NCBI RefSeq assembly: GCF_024227715.1
Contig: NZ_CP100448.1
Location: forward strand, 2,377,655 to 2,441,654
DNA: 64,000 nt
Direction: 5' to 3'
Source of the DNA: Halomarina litorea
GTDB lineage: Archaea; Halobacteriota; Halobacteria; Halobacteriales; Haloarculaceae
Made by a program: the position numbers and the translations under genes. This document shows positions 34,618 through 43,337 of this stretch, piece by piece. The number at the start of each line of letters is the position of its first letter. Positions within the stretch are counted from its first letter, which is position 1. The notes beneath the pieces were generated by a model. That model saw nothing but the letters and a program-made list of their open reading frames with translations. It was not told where the DNA came from and did no database searches.

Positions 34618-35046
34618 ATGGAGCGAATCGAAGAGCAGACTACGCTGGTACAGGGGGTGTTGCTGGTCGTCGGGGCCGTCTTCTTCCTCTCGGAGGGGTT
34701 CGGCCTCTCCAGCCTCGCCGGGCAGGACCCGACGACGCTCGGCGTCGCAATCTACGGTCTCGCCTTCGTCGTCGCCGCCGCCGGGAGCCTCGTCGTCGGC
34801 AAGCGCAGGCAGGCGGCACTGCAGGTGACTGCCGCCATCGGGTTCACGGTGGTGCTCGTCGGGACACTCGCCGACCTCGGCCTCGCGGTGAGCGCCCTCG
34901 GGGCCGCACTCGTCCTCGCGCCCGTCCTCGTACAGGCGTACCTCAGAACCGCGAGGATGGGGGACCGACCGGAGCCGACGGAATCGGACGAGACGAGCGA
35001 GCCGAACGAGACGAAGAGTGACGACGACGCCGGCGCCGACGGCTGA
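34618..35046 (+). CDS. Membrane protein with acidic tail, function unknown
   Basis: A 142-residue protein with four hydrophobic segments in the first ~110 residues (LVQGVLLVVGAVFFLSEGFGL, LGVAIYGLAFVVAAAGSLVVG, ALQVTAAIGFTVVLVGTLA, LGAALVLAPVLVQAYL). A hydrophilic tail follows, PEPTESDETSEPNETKSDDD. I recognise no family. It is convergent with hmgA, with 18 bases between stops. Confidence 0.66.
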   Translation: MERIEEQTTLVQGVLLVVGAVFFLSEGFGLSSLAGQDPTTLGVAIYGLAFVVAAAGSLVVGKRRQAALQVTAAIGFTVVLVGTLADLGLAVSALGAALVLAPVLVQAYLRTARMGDRPEPTESDETSEPNETKSDDDAGADG

Positions 35047-35064
35047 ATCGGCCGGGACGGCCGC

Positions 35065-36297
35065 TCAGCGCCCGAGTTCCTCGTGGGCGCTGGCGAGGTG
35101 GGAGGCGGCGAGCGCCCCGAGCAGGGAGAGTTCTCCGGCGAGCGTGCCGACGGCGATGACTTCCGCGAGGGCGTCGGCGTTCGTCCCGGGCGGGTCGCCG
35201 CCGCCGCGGACGCCGAGGACGTCCAGCGCCTCGCGCTGGGTGGCGAGTTTCGTCCCGCCGCCGACCGTCCCCACCTCGAGCGAGGCGAGCGTGACGCTCG
35301 CGTAGAGGTCGCCGTCGCGCACGTCGGCGGTGGTGATGGTGTTTGCGCCCTCCACGACCTGCGCGGGGTCCTGTCCGAGGGCGAGGAAGGCGGCGGCGAC
35401 GACGTTCGCGGCCTGCGCGTTGAACCCGAGGGCACCGGCCTTCGCGGACCCGACGTGGTTCTTCCGCGTGTTCGCCTCCGCGATGGCTTCCGGCGTGGTC
35501 TTGAAGCGCTCTTCGACCTGTTCGCGCGAGAGCAGGACGTCCGCGCTGACGGTGCGCCCGCGCCCCTCGATGGCGTTGATTGCGGCGGGTTTCTTGTCCG
35601 TACAGAGGTTGCCCGAGAGGGCGACGAGGGCGGCGGGCGTCTCCGCCGCCACGACTTCGCAGGCGGCCTGCGTCGCGATGGTGGCCATGTTCATTCCCAT
35701 CGCGTCCTTCGTGTCGTAGCCGAACCGGAGGAAGACGTTGTCCCCGACGACGTAGGGGGTGACGTCGCGCAGTTCGCCGTGGCTGGTCGTCGACTCCGCC
35801 GTCTCGCGCAGGGTCTCCTCGTTGGCCCGGACCCACGAGACCACCTCGCTCGCCTCGGCCACGTCGGCCACGCGAAAGACGGGCGCGCGGGTCATCTTCG
35901 ACTTGAGGACGCGCGCCGTCGACCCGCCGGCGGCCCGGATGGCAGAACAGCCCCGGTTGACGGAGGCGAGGAGTGCGCCCTCGGTGGTCGCCATCGGGAG
36001 GTAGTGGGTGCCCGAGGCGGCCCCGCCGTTCACCGGGACGGGCCCGACGACGCCCATCGGCACCTGTGCGGCCCCGACCATGTTCTCGATGTTCGAGTTG
36101 GCCTCCGCGGCGTCGAAGGCGTAGTTCCCCACGGCGTCCAGGTCCGCGCCCGTCTCACGGGAGAGGAGGATCCGGCGGGCCTCGGCGGCGGTGTCGGCGT
36201 CGGCGTGGTCCTCGAGTTCGTGCAGTCTGAGGTCACCGTCGAGGACGCGGTCCGCGAGGGCCTCGGCGCTGGTCCCGTCGGCGTCGCTGTCGGTCAT
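35065..36297 (-). CDS. hmgA: 3-Hydroxy-3-methylglutaryl-CoA reductase (class I, NADPH)
   Basis: A 410-residue enzyme that reduces HMG-CoA to mevalonate, the committed step to archaeal isoprenoid ether lipids; it is the target of statins. Family motifs: ENMVGAAQVPMGVVGP (71-86), TTEGALLAS (catalytic Glu-106), KKPAAIN (catalytic Lys about 235-236), GQDPAQ (catalytic Asp-310), DTKDAMGMN (coenzyme region, 196-204), GTVGGGT (343-349) and the catalytic His-405 in SHLASAH. All catalytic residues are present. The length is that of the soluble archaeal form without a membrane domain. It is a single gene. Confidence 0.97.
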   Translation of the reverse strand: MTDSDADGTSAEALADRVLDGDLRLHELEDHADADTAAEARRILLSRETGADLDAVGNYAFDAAEANSNIENMVGAAQVPMGVVGPVPVNGGAASGTHYLPMATTEGALLASVNRGCSAIRAAGGSTARVLKSKMTRAPVFRVADVAEASEVVSWVRANEETLRETAESTTSHGELRDVTPYVVGDNVFLRFGYDTKDAMGMNMATIATQAACEVVAAETPAALVALSGNLCTDKKPAAINAIEGRGRTVSADVLLSREQVEERFKTTPEAIAEANTRKNHVGSAKAGALGFNAQAANVVAAAFLALGQDPAQVVEGANTITTADVRDGDLYASVTLASLEVGTVGGGTKLATQREALDVLGVRGGGDPPGTNADALAEVIAVGTLAGELSLLGALAASHLASAHEELGR

Positions 36298-36328
36298 ACG
36301 CGGGCCTCGGCGCGCGGGGGACTAACCG

Positions 36329-36877
36329 TTACGCATCGCCGTCGCCTCGCCGGGCACGCCACTCGCCCGCCAGCAGGCCGAAGTAGTGGGCGTCGTGGTA
36401 CGCGCCGTCGGCGTAGCGTTCCTCGCGGTGGACGCCCTCCTCGGACAACCCGAGGGAGTCGACGAGGGCGCGCGAGGCGTCGTTGAACGCGAACACCCGG
36501 GCCGCCACCTTGTGTACCCCCAGGTGGTCGAACGCCCAGTCGAACAGGAGCGAACAGGCCTCGCGGGCGACGCCCGCGCCCTGCGCACGGGGCGTGACCC
36601 ACACGCCGAGAGTGCCCACCTCGGTCTGGGAGTCCGTCCGGAGGGTGAGCAGGCCGGCGTACTCGCCCTCCCTCACGGCGACGAGGGCGACGTCCCCGCC
36701 CTCGCCGAACCCGTCGAGGAAAGACGCGACGTCCTCGCCGGTGAACGGGCCGGCCGGTCCCCCGCCGGGGATGCGAACCGCGGGGTCGTTCATGTCGCGC
36801 TGAATCGCATCGTGGTCCTCGTCGGCGACGGGGTGGAGGGAGACGCGCGTCCCCTCGGCGAAGGCGGGTCCGGGCAT
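36329..36877 (-). CDS. GNAT family acetyltransferase (RimJ/RimL-like)
   Basis: A 182-residue GNAT protein of the RimJ type that acetylates N-termini or small amines. It opens TRVSLHPVADEDHDAIQRDM. The acetyl-CoA loop is TPRAQGAGVAREACSLLFDW (R/Q-x-x-G-x-G/A). FNDASRALVDSLGLSEEGVH is the typical C-terminal strand-helix. The ATG at 36877 is the first in frame after a stretch that reads as non-coding. The target is unknown. It lies 31 bases from the start of hmgA. Confidence 0.88.
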   Translation of the reverse strand: MPGPAFAEGTRVSLHPVADEDHDAIQRDMNDPAVRIPGGGPAGPFTGEDVASFLDGFGEGGDVALVAVREGEYAGLLTLRTDSQTEVGTLGVWVTPRAQGAGVAREACSLLFDWAFDHLGVHKVAARVFAFNDASRALVDSLGLSEEGVHREERYADGAYHDAHYFGLLAGEWRARRGDGDA

Positions 36878-36951
36878 GGTCGTGGGTCGCGCAGTCGGCA
36901 CATCAATCGCACGCAAGCGGGTTTGAAGTCCCGTCGCCGTCACGGTCGGGT

Positions 36952-37176
36952 ATGGTGAGAATCGAGGACGATGCGGTCGTGTCGTTCGTGGAGGCACTGG
37001 AGGACGCCCGCTGTCCCGAGTGCGGCGCGGCCGTCGAGTGGCAGGTGAACCTCGATATCGACGGGACGACGTACATGGCGAAGCACTGCGGCAACGAGTA
37101 CTACATGGTGCCCCACCACTACCGGTTCGTCGTCGACGAGGGCGACGCGGAGTCCGAGGACGGAGAGGAGGCGTAG
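36952..37176 (+). CDS. Small protein with one CxxC and a His/Cys pair
   Basis: A 74-residue acidic protein. CPECGA (about 21-26) and KHCGNEY (about 44-50) could bind a metal together. It has a hydrophobic core typical of a small ribbon fold. I recognise no named family. It is divergent from the acetyltransferase gene and precedes the amidohydrolase by 57 bases. Confidence 0.65.
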   Translation: MVRIEDDAVVSFVEALEDARCPECGAAVEWQVNLDIDGTTYMAKHCGNEYYMVPHHYRFVVDEGDAESEDGEEA

Positions 37177-37233
37177 CCGGGAGGAGGCGTGGGGAGTGGC
37201 TACCCTTTTGCCCACGCGCCACGCGCACCCGGT

Positions 37234-38793
37234 ATGACTGCACCCGCGGACCGCATCTTCACGAACGCGGCGGTCCACACGCTGGCGGGAGACGACGGGG
37301 ACGGAGAGCAGGCGGGCGAAGCGGACGCGGAGGCCGTCGCCGTCCGCGACGGGCGTATCGTCCGCATCGGGTCGGCCTACGAGGTGGCCTTCCTCGAAGG
37401 CGTCGGGACGGACGTGGTCGACCTCGCGGGCGGCGTCCTCCTGCCGGGGTTCGTCGACGCCCACACGCACCTGCCGATGGTCGGGCGGTCGCTGGTCCAC
37501 GCCGACCTCTCGACGGCGGAGTCGCCCGACGACGCCGTGGCCCTCCTGCGCGAGTCCGCCCGCGACGACCGCGAGTGGATACTCGGCTACGGTTACGACG
37601 AGAGTTCGTGGGACGAGTCGCGCTACCTCACCCGCGAGGACCTGGACGGGGTGAGCGAGGACAGACCGGTGGCCGCCTTCCGCGAGGACATGCACACGGC
37701 GAGTCTGAACAGCGTGGCCCTCGACCGCCTCGCCGACTCGATGCCCGAGGGCGACGTGAAACGGGAGGGCGGCGAGGCGACAGGCGTGGTCGTCGAGGCG
37801 GCCGTCGACCCCGTCTTCGCCGCGACGGACCCCGACGCCGAAGGGATGCGTGACCTCGTCGTCGCCGCGCGGGACCGGGCGCACGAACTCGGCGTCACGG
37901 GCGTCCACGACATGGTTCGGAACTCCGCCGCGCCGCAGGTCTACCGGGAACTGGACGCCGCGGGGGAACTCGACCTCCGGGTGCGACTCAACTACTGGAC
38001 CGACCACCTCGACTCGCTCGTCGACCTCGGGGTGCGGACGAACCACGGGACCGGGTTCGTCCGCGTCGGCGCGGTCAAGAGCTTCACCGACGGGAGTTTC
38101 GGGGCGCGGACCGCGAAGCTCTCGTCCCCCTACGAGGGGACCGACGAGGACGGCCAGTGGGTCGTCGACCCCGACGAACTCCGCGAGTTCGTCGCGCGGG
38201 CCGACGACGCCGGCCTGCAGTTCACCGCCCACGCCATCGGCGACGACGCCATCGAGACGGTCCTCGACGCCTACGCCGACACGGCGGACCCGGCAGGCGC
38301 ACGCCACCGCGTCGAACACGCCGAACTGCTCACCGACGAGGCGGTCGGGCGATTCGCCGACCTCGACGTCGTCGCCTCCGTCCAGCCGAACTTCCTCAAG
38401 TGGGCGCGCGAGGACGGCCTCTACGAGGACCGACTCGGGCGCGAGCGGACGCGGGCGACCAACCGCTACCGGGACCTCCTCGACGCGGGCGTGCCCCTCG
38501 CGTTCGGGAGCGACTGCATGCCGATGGACCCCCTCCTCGGCGTCGAACAGGCCGTCACCGCGCCCGGGGAGTGCCAGCGCCTCACCGTGAGCGAGGCACT
38601 GCGGGCGTACACCCGCGGCGCGGCCTACGCCGCCTTCGAGGAGGACGAGGCGGGGACCGTCGAGGTGGGAAAGCGCACCGACTTCACCGTCCTCGCCGAG
38701 TCGCCGTGGGAGGTGCCCTCCGAGCGAATCGGCGACGTCGACGTGACCCACACCGTCGTCGACGGGCGGGTCGTCCACCGGCGGAACGACTAA
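37234..38793 (+). CDS. Amidohydrolase (YtcJ/LAF3-like metal-dependent hydrolase)
   Basis: A 519-residue amidohydrolase-superfamily enzyme. The metal motif FVDAHTHLPM follows the N-terminal beta domain. Later metal or catalytic positions are the conserved Lys in VGAVKSFTDGSFG, His in QFTAHAIGDDA, His in HRVEHAEL and Asp in FGSDCMPMDPL. The closing beta part is TVEVGKRTDFTVL. This pattern is of the YtcJ/AidA group, which may hydrolyse amides or N-formyl or indole compounds. The start ATG has a T-run box (CCCTTTTGCC) about 27 bases upstream. Natural substrate unknown. Confidence 0.88.
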   Translation: MTAPADRIFTNAAVHTLAGDDGDGEQAGEADAEAVAVRDGRIVRIGSAYEVAFLEGVGTDVVDLAGGVLLPGFVDAHTHLPMVGRSLVHADLSTAESPDDAVALLRESARDDREWILGYGYDESSWDESRYLTREDLDGVSEDRPVAAFREDMHTASLNSVALDRLADSMPEGDVKREGGEATGVVVEAAVDPVFAATDPDAEGMRDLVVAARDRAHELGVTGVHDMVRNSAAPQVYRELDAAGELDLRVRLNYWTDHLDSLVDLGVRTNHGTGFVRVGAVKSFTDGSFGARTAKLSSPYEGTDEDGQWVVDPDELREFVARADDAGLQFTAHAIGDDAIETVLDAYADTADPAGARHRVEHAELLTDEAVGRFADLDVVASVQPNFLKWAREDGLYEDRLGRERTRATNRYRDLLDAGVPLAFGSDCMPMDPLLGVEQAVTAPGECQRLTVSEALRAYTRGAAYAAFEEDEAGTVEVGKRTDFTVLAESPWEVPSERIGDVDVTHTVVDGRVVHRRND

Positions 38794-38817
38794 CCTGTCG
38801 GGCGTTCGACGTGGTGT

Positions 38818-39006
38818 ATGGCCGAAGAAGCCCTCCTCTTCGCGCTGTTCGCCGCCTTCGCCGTCGGCGCACCGCTGGTCCTCTACGCCCTCGTCCGCGA
38901 CGAGCAGTCGCGGCGGACCGTCGAGTCGACCGACTGGGAGAACGCCGAGCGCGCCGCCCGGAAGGACACCCGAGAGGGACGTGACGACCGACGCCGGGTC
39001 GAGTGA
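38818..39006 (+). CDS. Small single-helix membrane protein
   Basis: A 62-residue protein with one membrane helix at residues 5-27 (ALLFALFAAFAVGAPLVLYAL) and a charged cytoplasmic tail (NAERAARKDTREGRDDRRR). Such proteins are frequent in haloarchaea and may serve as membrane-protein subunits. It follows the amidohydrolase by 24 bases and may be in its operon. Confidence 0.65.
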   Translation: MAEEALLFALFAAFAVGAPLVLYALVRDEQSRRTVESTDWENAERAARKDTREGRDDRRRVE

Positions 39007-39056
39007 CTCGACCAGTACCTGTCGGGTGACGGTGGGGGTGCGTCCGAGCGTAGCGT

Positions 39057-39443
39057 TTACCGACCGTCGACGACCCGCCGGACCCGTTCGAGGGAGAACC
39101 GGCGCGTGGCGACCCGGGCCGCCACGAGTCCGAGGAGGAGGGCGGCGACTCGCGTGACGAACGAGGCCGTCCCCCCGCCGGGGAACACCTCGTCGGCGAC
39201 GACGATGCCGACGAAGTCCACCGCCGCGAACGCGAGGAACCACAGCGAGACGTGCCACAGTCCGCCGACGCCGAAGTCGAGCGCGACGGCCGCACCGACG
39301 AGGAGGGCGACGACTGCCTCGACGGCGAGCGTGAACGCGAGGGTGTTCGTCGGGTCGGGTGCGAGAAACAGCGAGAGGAGGTACGCCGCCGGGAGTGCGG
39401 CCAGCAAGGTGAGAGGGACGAGCAGCCAGTCTGCACGGGACAC
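39057..39443 (-). CDS. Four-helix membrane protein, function unknown
   Basis: A 128-residue protein with four hydrophobic segments (WLLVPLTLLAALPAAYLLSLF, FTLAVEAVVALLVGAAVALDFG, HVSLWFLAFAAVDFVGIVV, VTRVAALLLGLVAARVA) and a basic end. No known family is recognised. Its start faces the gpmI stop at 45 bases; both genes are on the minus strand. Confidence 0.62.
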   Translation of the reverse strand: MSRADWLLVPLTLLAALPAAYLLSLFLAPDPTNTLAFTLAVEAVVALLVGAAVALDFGVGGLWHVSLWFLAFAAVDFVGIVVADEVFPGGGTASFVTRVAALLLGLVAARVATRRFSLERVRRVVDGR

Positions 39444-39488
39444 GTCGGCACGGTGTGACCGGGGGCGAAAGGCAGTTTCGGCGGACGA

Positions 39489-41024
39489 TCAGGACAGCAT
39501 CGACTCGCCGGTCATCGCCTCGGGCGTCTCGATGTCCAGCAGTTCGAGGAGGGTGGGGGCGATGGCGGCCAGTCCCGCGTCGTCGCGGAGTGCGTACTCT
39601 CGCTGCCCCTCCGCGGACCCGAGGAGGACGGCGGGCACGGGGTTCGTCGTGTGTGCCGTGTGCGGGTCGTCGGGTGTCCCCATGTCGTCGGCGTTGCCGT
39701 GGTCGGCGGTCAACATGACGGCCGCGCCCGCCTCGCGGAGCGCGGGGACGAGGCGGCCCACCTGTTCGTCCACCGCCTCACAGGCCGCGACGGCGGCGTC
39801 GAAGTCGCCCGTGTGACCCACCATGTCCGCGTTCGCGTAGTTGAGCACGAGGAGGTCCGGGTCCTCGGTCTCGACCACCTCGATGGCCGTGTCGGTGAGT
39901 TTCGGCGCGCTCATCTCGGGCTGTTGGTCGTAGGTCGGCACGTCGGGACTCTCCACGATGCGCCGGCGTTCGCCGTCGAACTCCACCTCCCGGCCGCCGT
40001 TGAGGAAGTAGGTGACGTGGGCGTACTTCTCGGACTCGGCGAGGCGGGCCTGCGTCCACCCTCGCCCGGCGACGACTTCACCGAGGGTGTCCGCTGGTTG
40101 GGTCGGCGGGAACGCGACGGGGAAGGTAAACGTCTCGTCGTACTCGGTCATCGTCACGAGGTGGACGTCCGGTGGGTCGGTCTCGAACTCCCACTCGGGG
40201 CGGACGTCGCCGAGCATTCGCACCAGTTGGCGGGCGCGGTCCGACCGGAAGTTGACGAAGACGATCGAATCGCCATCGTCCAGCGCGGGCCCGCCCGCGA
40301 CCAGCGTCGGTTCGACGAACTCGTCCGTCTCCCCCCGTTCGTACGACGACTCGACCGCCTCGACGGCGCTCGCGGCCTCGTGTGGTGCCTCGCGGTGGAC
40401 GATGGCGTCGTAGGCCCGTTTCGTGCGCTCCCAGTTCGTGTCGCGGTCCATCGCGTAGTAGCGCCCGCAGACGGTCGCCACGTGCCCCGTCCCGTGGTCC
40501 TCGGCGACGGCCTCCAGTTCGCGGAGGTAGCCCGTGCCGCCCTTCGGGGCGGTGTCCCGGCCGTCGGTGAACGCGTGGGTGACGGCCTCTATTCCCCGGT
40601 CGGCGGCGAGTTCGACGAGTGCGTGGAGGTGCGTCTGGAGGGAGTGGACGCCGCCGTCGCTGACGAGGCCCATGAAGTGAACCTGCCCCCCGTGCTCGCG
40701 GGCGTGGTCGAACGCCCCCCCGAGCGCTTCGTTTTCGGCGATGTCGCCCGACTCGATGGCGTCGGAGATGCGCGTCGAGTCCTGTTTCACCACCCGGCCG
40801 GCGCCGATGGTGAGGTGGCCCACCTCGCTGTTGCCCATCTGGCCGTCGGGGAGGCCGACCCATCGGCCGTGCGTCGAGAGGGTGGTGAACGCCCCGGACT
40901 CGCGGTAGTCGTCGACCGTCGGTGTGTCGGCCGCGCTCACGGCGTCGCGCCCGCCCGTCCCGGGACCGTACTCGTCGTCGACGCCCAGACCCCACCCGTC
41001 CAGAATCACGAGGGCCGCTCTCAT
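39489..41024 (-). CDS. gpmI: 2,3-Bisphosphoglycerate-independent phosphoglycerate mutase
   Basis: A 511-residue enzyme of the alkaline-phosphatase superfamily that interconverts 3- and 2-phosphoglycerate. The Mn site is opened by LVILDGWGLG (Asp-9). The nucleophilic Ser-66 lies in DGQMGNSEVGH. Other marks are HAFTDGRDTAPKGG, GRYYAMDRDTNWERT, NFRSDRARQL and the last metal ligands in NYANADMVGHTG and TADHGNADDM. Length matches the bacterial iPGM type rather than the shorter archaeal ApgM type. It is a single gene with its start 45 bases from the thiamine-binding gene. Confidence 0.96.
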   Translation of the reverse strand: MRAALVILDGWGLGVDDEYGPGTGGRDAVSAADTPTVDDYRESGAFTTLSTHGRWVGLPDGQMGNSEVGHLTIGAGRVVKQDSTRISDAIESGDIAENEALGGAFDHAREHGGQVHFMGLVSDGGVHSLQTHLHALVELAADRGIEAVTHAFTDGRDTAPKGGTGYLRELEAVAEDHGTGHVATVCGRYYAMDRDTNWERTKRAYDAIVHREAPHEAASAVEAVESSYERGETDEFVEPTLVAGGPALDDGDSIVFVNFRSDRARQLVRMLGDVRPEWEFETDPPDVHLVTMTEYDETFTFPVAFPPTQPADTLGEVVAGRGWTQARLAESEKYAHVTYFLNGGREVEFDGERRRIVESPDVPTYDQQPEMSAPKLTDTAIEVVETEDPDLLVLNYANADMVGHTGDFDAAVAACEAVDEQVGRLVPALREAGAAVMLTADHGNADDMGTPDDPHTAHTTNPVPAVLLGSAEGQREYALRDDAGLAAIAPTLLELLDIETPEAMTGESMLS

Positions 41025-41069
41025 TGTCGAGGGGAGTCCGGCCGAGGTAAAGAGCGTTCGGAGGTCGAC

Positions 41070-41381
41070 TCAGCGCTCCCGCTTCGCCTCCCGTCCGAGG
41101 TGCTTCTCGACGGCGTCGACCTTGTCCCTCGCACGCTGGTCGCTCGTGCGCTTGTCATCTATCTTCAGGAACGTGCTCACCCGGTCGCCGTCGACGGCGG
41201 TGTGGGCTGCCTCCACCGCGTCGAGGAGTTCGCCGATGGTGTCGGCCTCGATGACCGTCCCCATCGGGTTCGTCTCGTAGCTCACGTCGAAGTCGTCGAG
41301 GGCGGCGACGGCCTTCGCCACCTCCTCGCTCATGCTCCCTTCGACCACGGGCGCCACGCTCAGCATCGCGATGACTGTCAT
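41070..41381 (-). CDS. MTH1187/YkoF-type thiamine-binding protein
   Basis: A 103-residue ferredoxin-like protein: MTVIAMLSVAPVVEGSMSE start, SYETNPMGTVIEADTIGELL, and VSTFLKIDDKR. These fit the MTH1187 family, which forms tetramers and is annotated as thiamine-binding. It may sequester or deliver thiamine or a related ligand. The length is typical. It lies just upstream of gpmI in the same direction and may share its transcript. Confidence 0.88.
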   Translation of the reverse strand: MTVIAMLSVAPVVEGSMSEEVAKAVAALDDFDVSYETNPMGTVIEADTIGELLDAVEAAHTAVDGDRVSTFLKIDDKRTSDQRARDKVDAVEKHLGREAKRER

Positions 41382-41504
41382 GGACGGGGTACGCCGGTCG
41401 GGGGCAAAACCGTGGGGGTGGTCGGCGTGCCCGAGGACTCAGATGGGTGAAACGGCGATTTGTCGCTCGGTAGCACACTTATCAGCCCGAGACGAGAAAT
41501 GACC

Positions 41505-42401
41505 ATGCGCACGACAGGTCGAACCCTCGCGGTGGTGGCCCTCGTCTGCTGTCTGGTCCTCGCCGGCTGTTCGGGGATGGGTGGCGACGGCGGGGCCGGC
41601 GACGGCGCCCAGGAACGGCAGGCCGGAGACGGTCCCGGAAGTGGGAGTAGCGGCGGTGACGGCGGCGGCGCGCCCGCGCAGGGCGAGGCGGAGACGGGTG
41701 GGTCAGTCGGACAGGTCGCCGCCTCGCAGGCGCTGATACGGACCGGGACGGCTAATCTGAACGTCTCGGACTACGACGCGGCGCGGGCGAACCTGACGGC
41801 GGCCGCGACGGCGATGGGCGGGTTCGTCGCCGACTCGAAGGAGCGCTCCCACGAGGTGGGCAACGACTCGTTTACGACGGGCACCGTCGTGTTCCGCGTC
41901 CCGTCGGAGAACTTCACGGCGTTCTTCGACGCGGTGACGGCCGAGGGCGAGGTGCTGTCGGCGACAACGACCACCGAGGACGTCACCGACCAACTCGTCG
42001 ACATCGAGGCCCGCCTCGCCAACGAACGCGCCCAGCGCGACCGGTTGCGCGCGCTCTACGAGAACGCGAGCGACACCGAGGACGTCCTCGCGGTGAGCGA
42101 GAAGCTCTCCGACGTACAGGAGACCATCGAGCGCCTCGAAGCGCGCCTCCGGGCGCTCGAGGGTCGCGTCGCGCTCTCGACGGTCACCGTCGAACTGCGC
42201 GAACCCAGACCCGAACCGGCGACCGAACCGCAGGCCTCGTGGTACGACACGGCGGTCGTCGACGCGTTCGTCTCCTCGGTCGGCGGGGTGGGGACGCTCC
42301 TCCGGGCGACGGTTGTCGGCCTCGCGTACGCGCTCCCGTACCTGCTGGTGGTGGGCCTCCCGCTCGTCGGCGGCCTCCTCGCGGTCCGGCGGTTCCGGTA
42401 G
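41505..42401 (+). CDS. DUF4349 lipoprotein
   Basis: A 298-residue lipoprotein. The signal RTLAVVALVCCLVLAGCSG has the lipobox LAGC (Cys about 21). A Gly/Ser/Asp-rich linker follows. The DUF4349 domain runs from about 75 (LIRTGTANLNVSDYDAARAN) with a central helical hairpin (LVDIEARLANERAQRDRLRA, SEKLSDVQETIERLEARLRA). A C-terminal membrane helix (ALPYLLVVGLPLVGGLLAVR) ends in a basic tail. The ATG at 41505 is preferred over one two codons earlier because ACTTATCA (41477-41484) lies about 25 bases before it. Function is unknown. Confidence 0.82.
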   Translation: MRTTGRTLAVVALVCCLVLAGCSGMGGDGGAGDGAQERQAGDGPGSGSSGGDGGGAPAQGEAETGGSVGQVAASQALIRTGTANLNVSDYDAARANLTAAATAMGGFVADSKERSHEVGNDSFTTGTVVFRVPSENFTAFFDAVTAEGEVLSATTTTEDVTDQLVDIEARLANERAQRDRLRALYENASDTEDVLAVSEKLSDVQETIERLEARLRALEGRVALSTVTVELREPRPEPATEPQASWYDTAVVDAFVSSVGGVGTLLRATVVGLAYALPYLLVVGLPLVGGLLAVRRFR

Positions 42402-42448
42402 GTCCGTCGCGCGGGAACGTTCTTGCCCCGGGCGGGCGACTGGGTGCT

Positions 42449-43291
42449 ATGACCGACGTGCGCAGGGTGACTGCCAACGGGTTGACCTTCGAGTACCGCC
42501 ACGCGGGCGACCCCGACGGCCGACTCGCGCTCTGCCTCCACGGATTCCCCGACGACGCGGGGACGTTCGACCCGCTCCTCAACCGACTGGCCGACGCGGG
42601 CTACCACGCCGTCGCACCGTACATGCGGGGCTACGGCCCCACCGACCGCGCCCCGGACGGCGACTACTCGGCGCTCGCGCTGGGACGTGACGCCCTCGCG
42701 CTCGTCTCCGAACTCGACGGGACGGACGAGACGGTGCTCCTCGGCCACGACTGGGGGGCCGCGGCGTGTTACGTCGCGGCCGCCCTCGACCCCTCGGCGG
42801 TCGGGTCGCTCGTCACACTCGCCGTCCCGCCCAACTTCGGCCACCGCCTCCGCGAGCATCCCCGCCAGTGGCTCCGGTCGTGGTACATGGCGGCCTTCCA
42901 GTTCCCCGGGAGCGAGCGCCTCCTGCGGATGGCCGACTACGCGCTGGTGGAGTTCCTCTGGTCGACGTGGTCGCCGGGGTGGGATTACCCCGAGGCGCGC
43001 CTCGACGCGGTCCGGGACACCCTCCGAACGCCGGGGAGTACGACGGCCGCCCTGGAGTACTACCGGCAGTCGCCGCCGTTTCGCGCCGGTGGGCCGCCAG
43101 CGCGCTTCGATACGAGCGCGCTGGTCCTCCACGGTGCCGACGACGGCTGCATCGGCCCCGAACTGTTCGCGGGGGCGGGCGAGGCGTTCACGGGCGAGCG
43201 CCGGGTCGCGCGGGTGCGGGAGGCGGGGCACTTCCTGCACCGCGAACGCCCCGACGTGGTCGCAGCGGAGGTGCTGGACTGGCTCGCGTGA
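42449..43291 (+). CDS. Alpha/beta hydrolase, epoxide-hydrolase-like
   Basis: A 280-residue alpha/beta hydrolase. The oxyanion-hole piece is LHGFPDDAGTF, the nucleophile elbow is LLGHDWGAAACY (Asp rather than Ser), the acid is in VLHGADDGCIG, and the histidine is in VREAGHFLHRERP. An Asp nucleophile together with the HGxP motif is the mark of epoxide hydrolases and haloalkane dehalogenases. A Tyr of the epoxide-hydrolase lid could be supplied by the cap (SWYMAAFQFPG). Substrate unknown. It precedes the YihY gene by 46 bases, which has its own promoter. Confidence 0.85.
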   Translation: MTDVRRVTANGLTFEYRHAGDPDGRLALCLHGFPDDAGTFDPLLNRLADAGYHAVAPYMRGYGPTDRAPDGDYSALALGRDALALVSELDGTDETVLLGHDWGAAACYVAAALDPSAVGSLVTLAVPPNFGHRLREHPRQWLRSWYMAAFQFPGSERLLRMADYALVEFLWSTWSPGWDYPEARLDAVRDTLRTPGSTTAALEYYRQSPPFRAGGPPARFDTSALVLHGADDGCIGPELFAGAGEAFTGERRVARVREAGHFLHRERPDVVAAEVLDWLA

Positions 43292-43308
43292 GTCGGACGT
43301 GCGGCGGC

Positions 43309-43314
43309 TATATG
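43309..43314 (+). promoter_or_regulatory. TATA box of YihY gene
   Basis: TATATG (in GGCTATATGTCC) is centred about 27 bases before the ATG at 43338. It lies in the short gap after the hydrolase stop, so the YihY gene has its own start of transcription. Confidence 0.65.
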
Positions 43315-43337
43315 TCCACATCTCACGACTCGGTGGT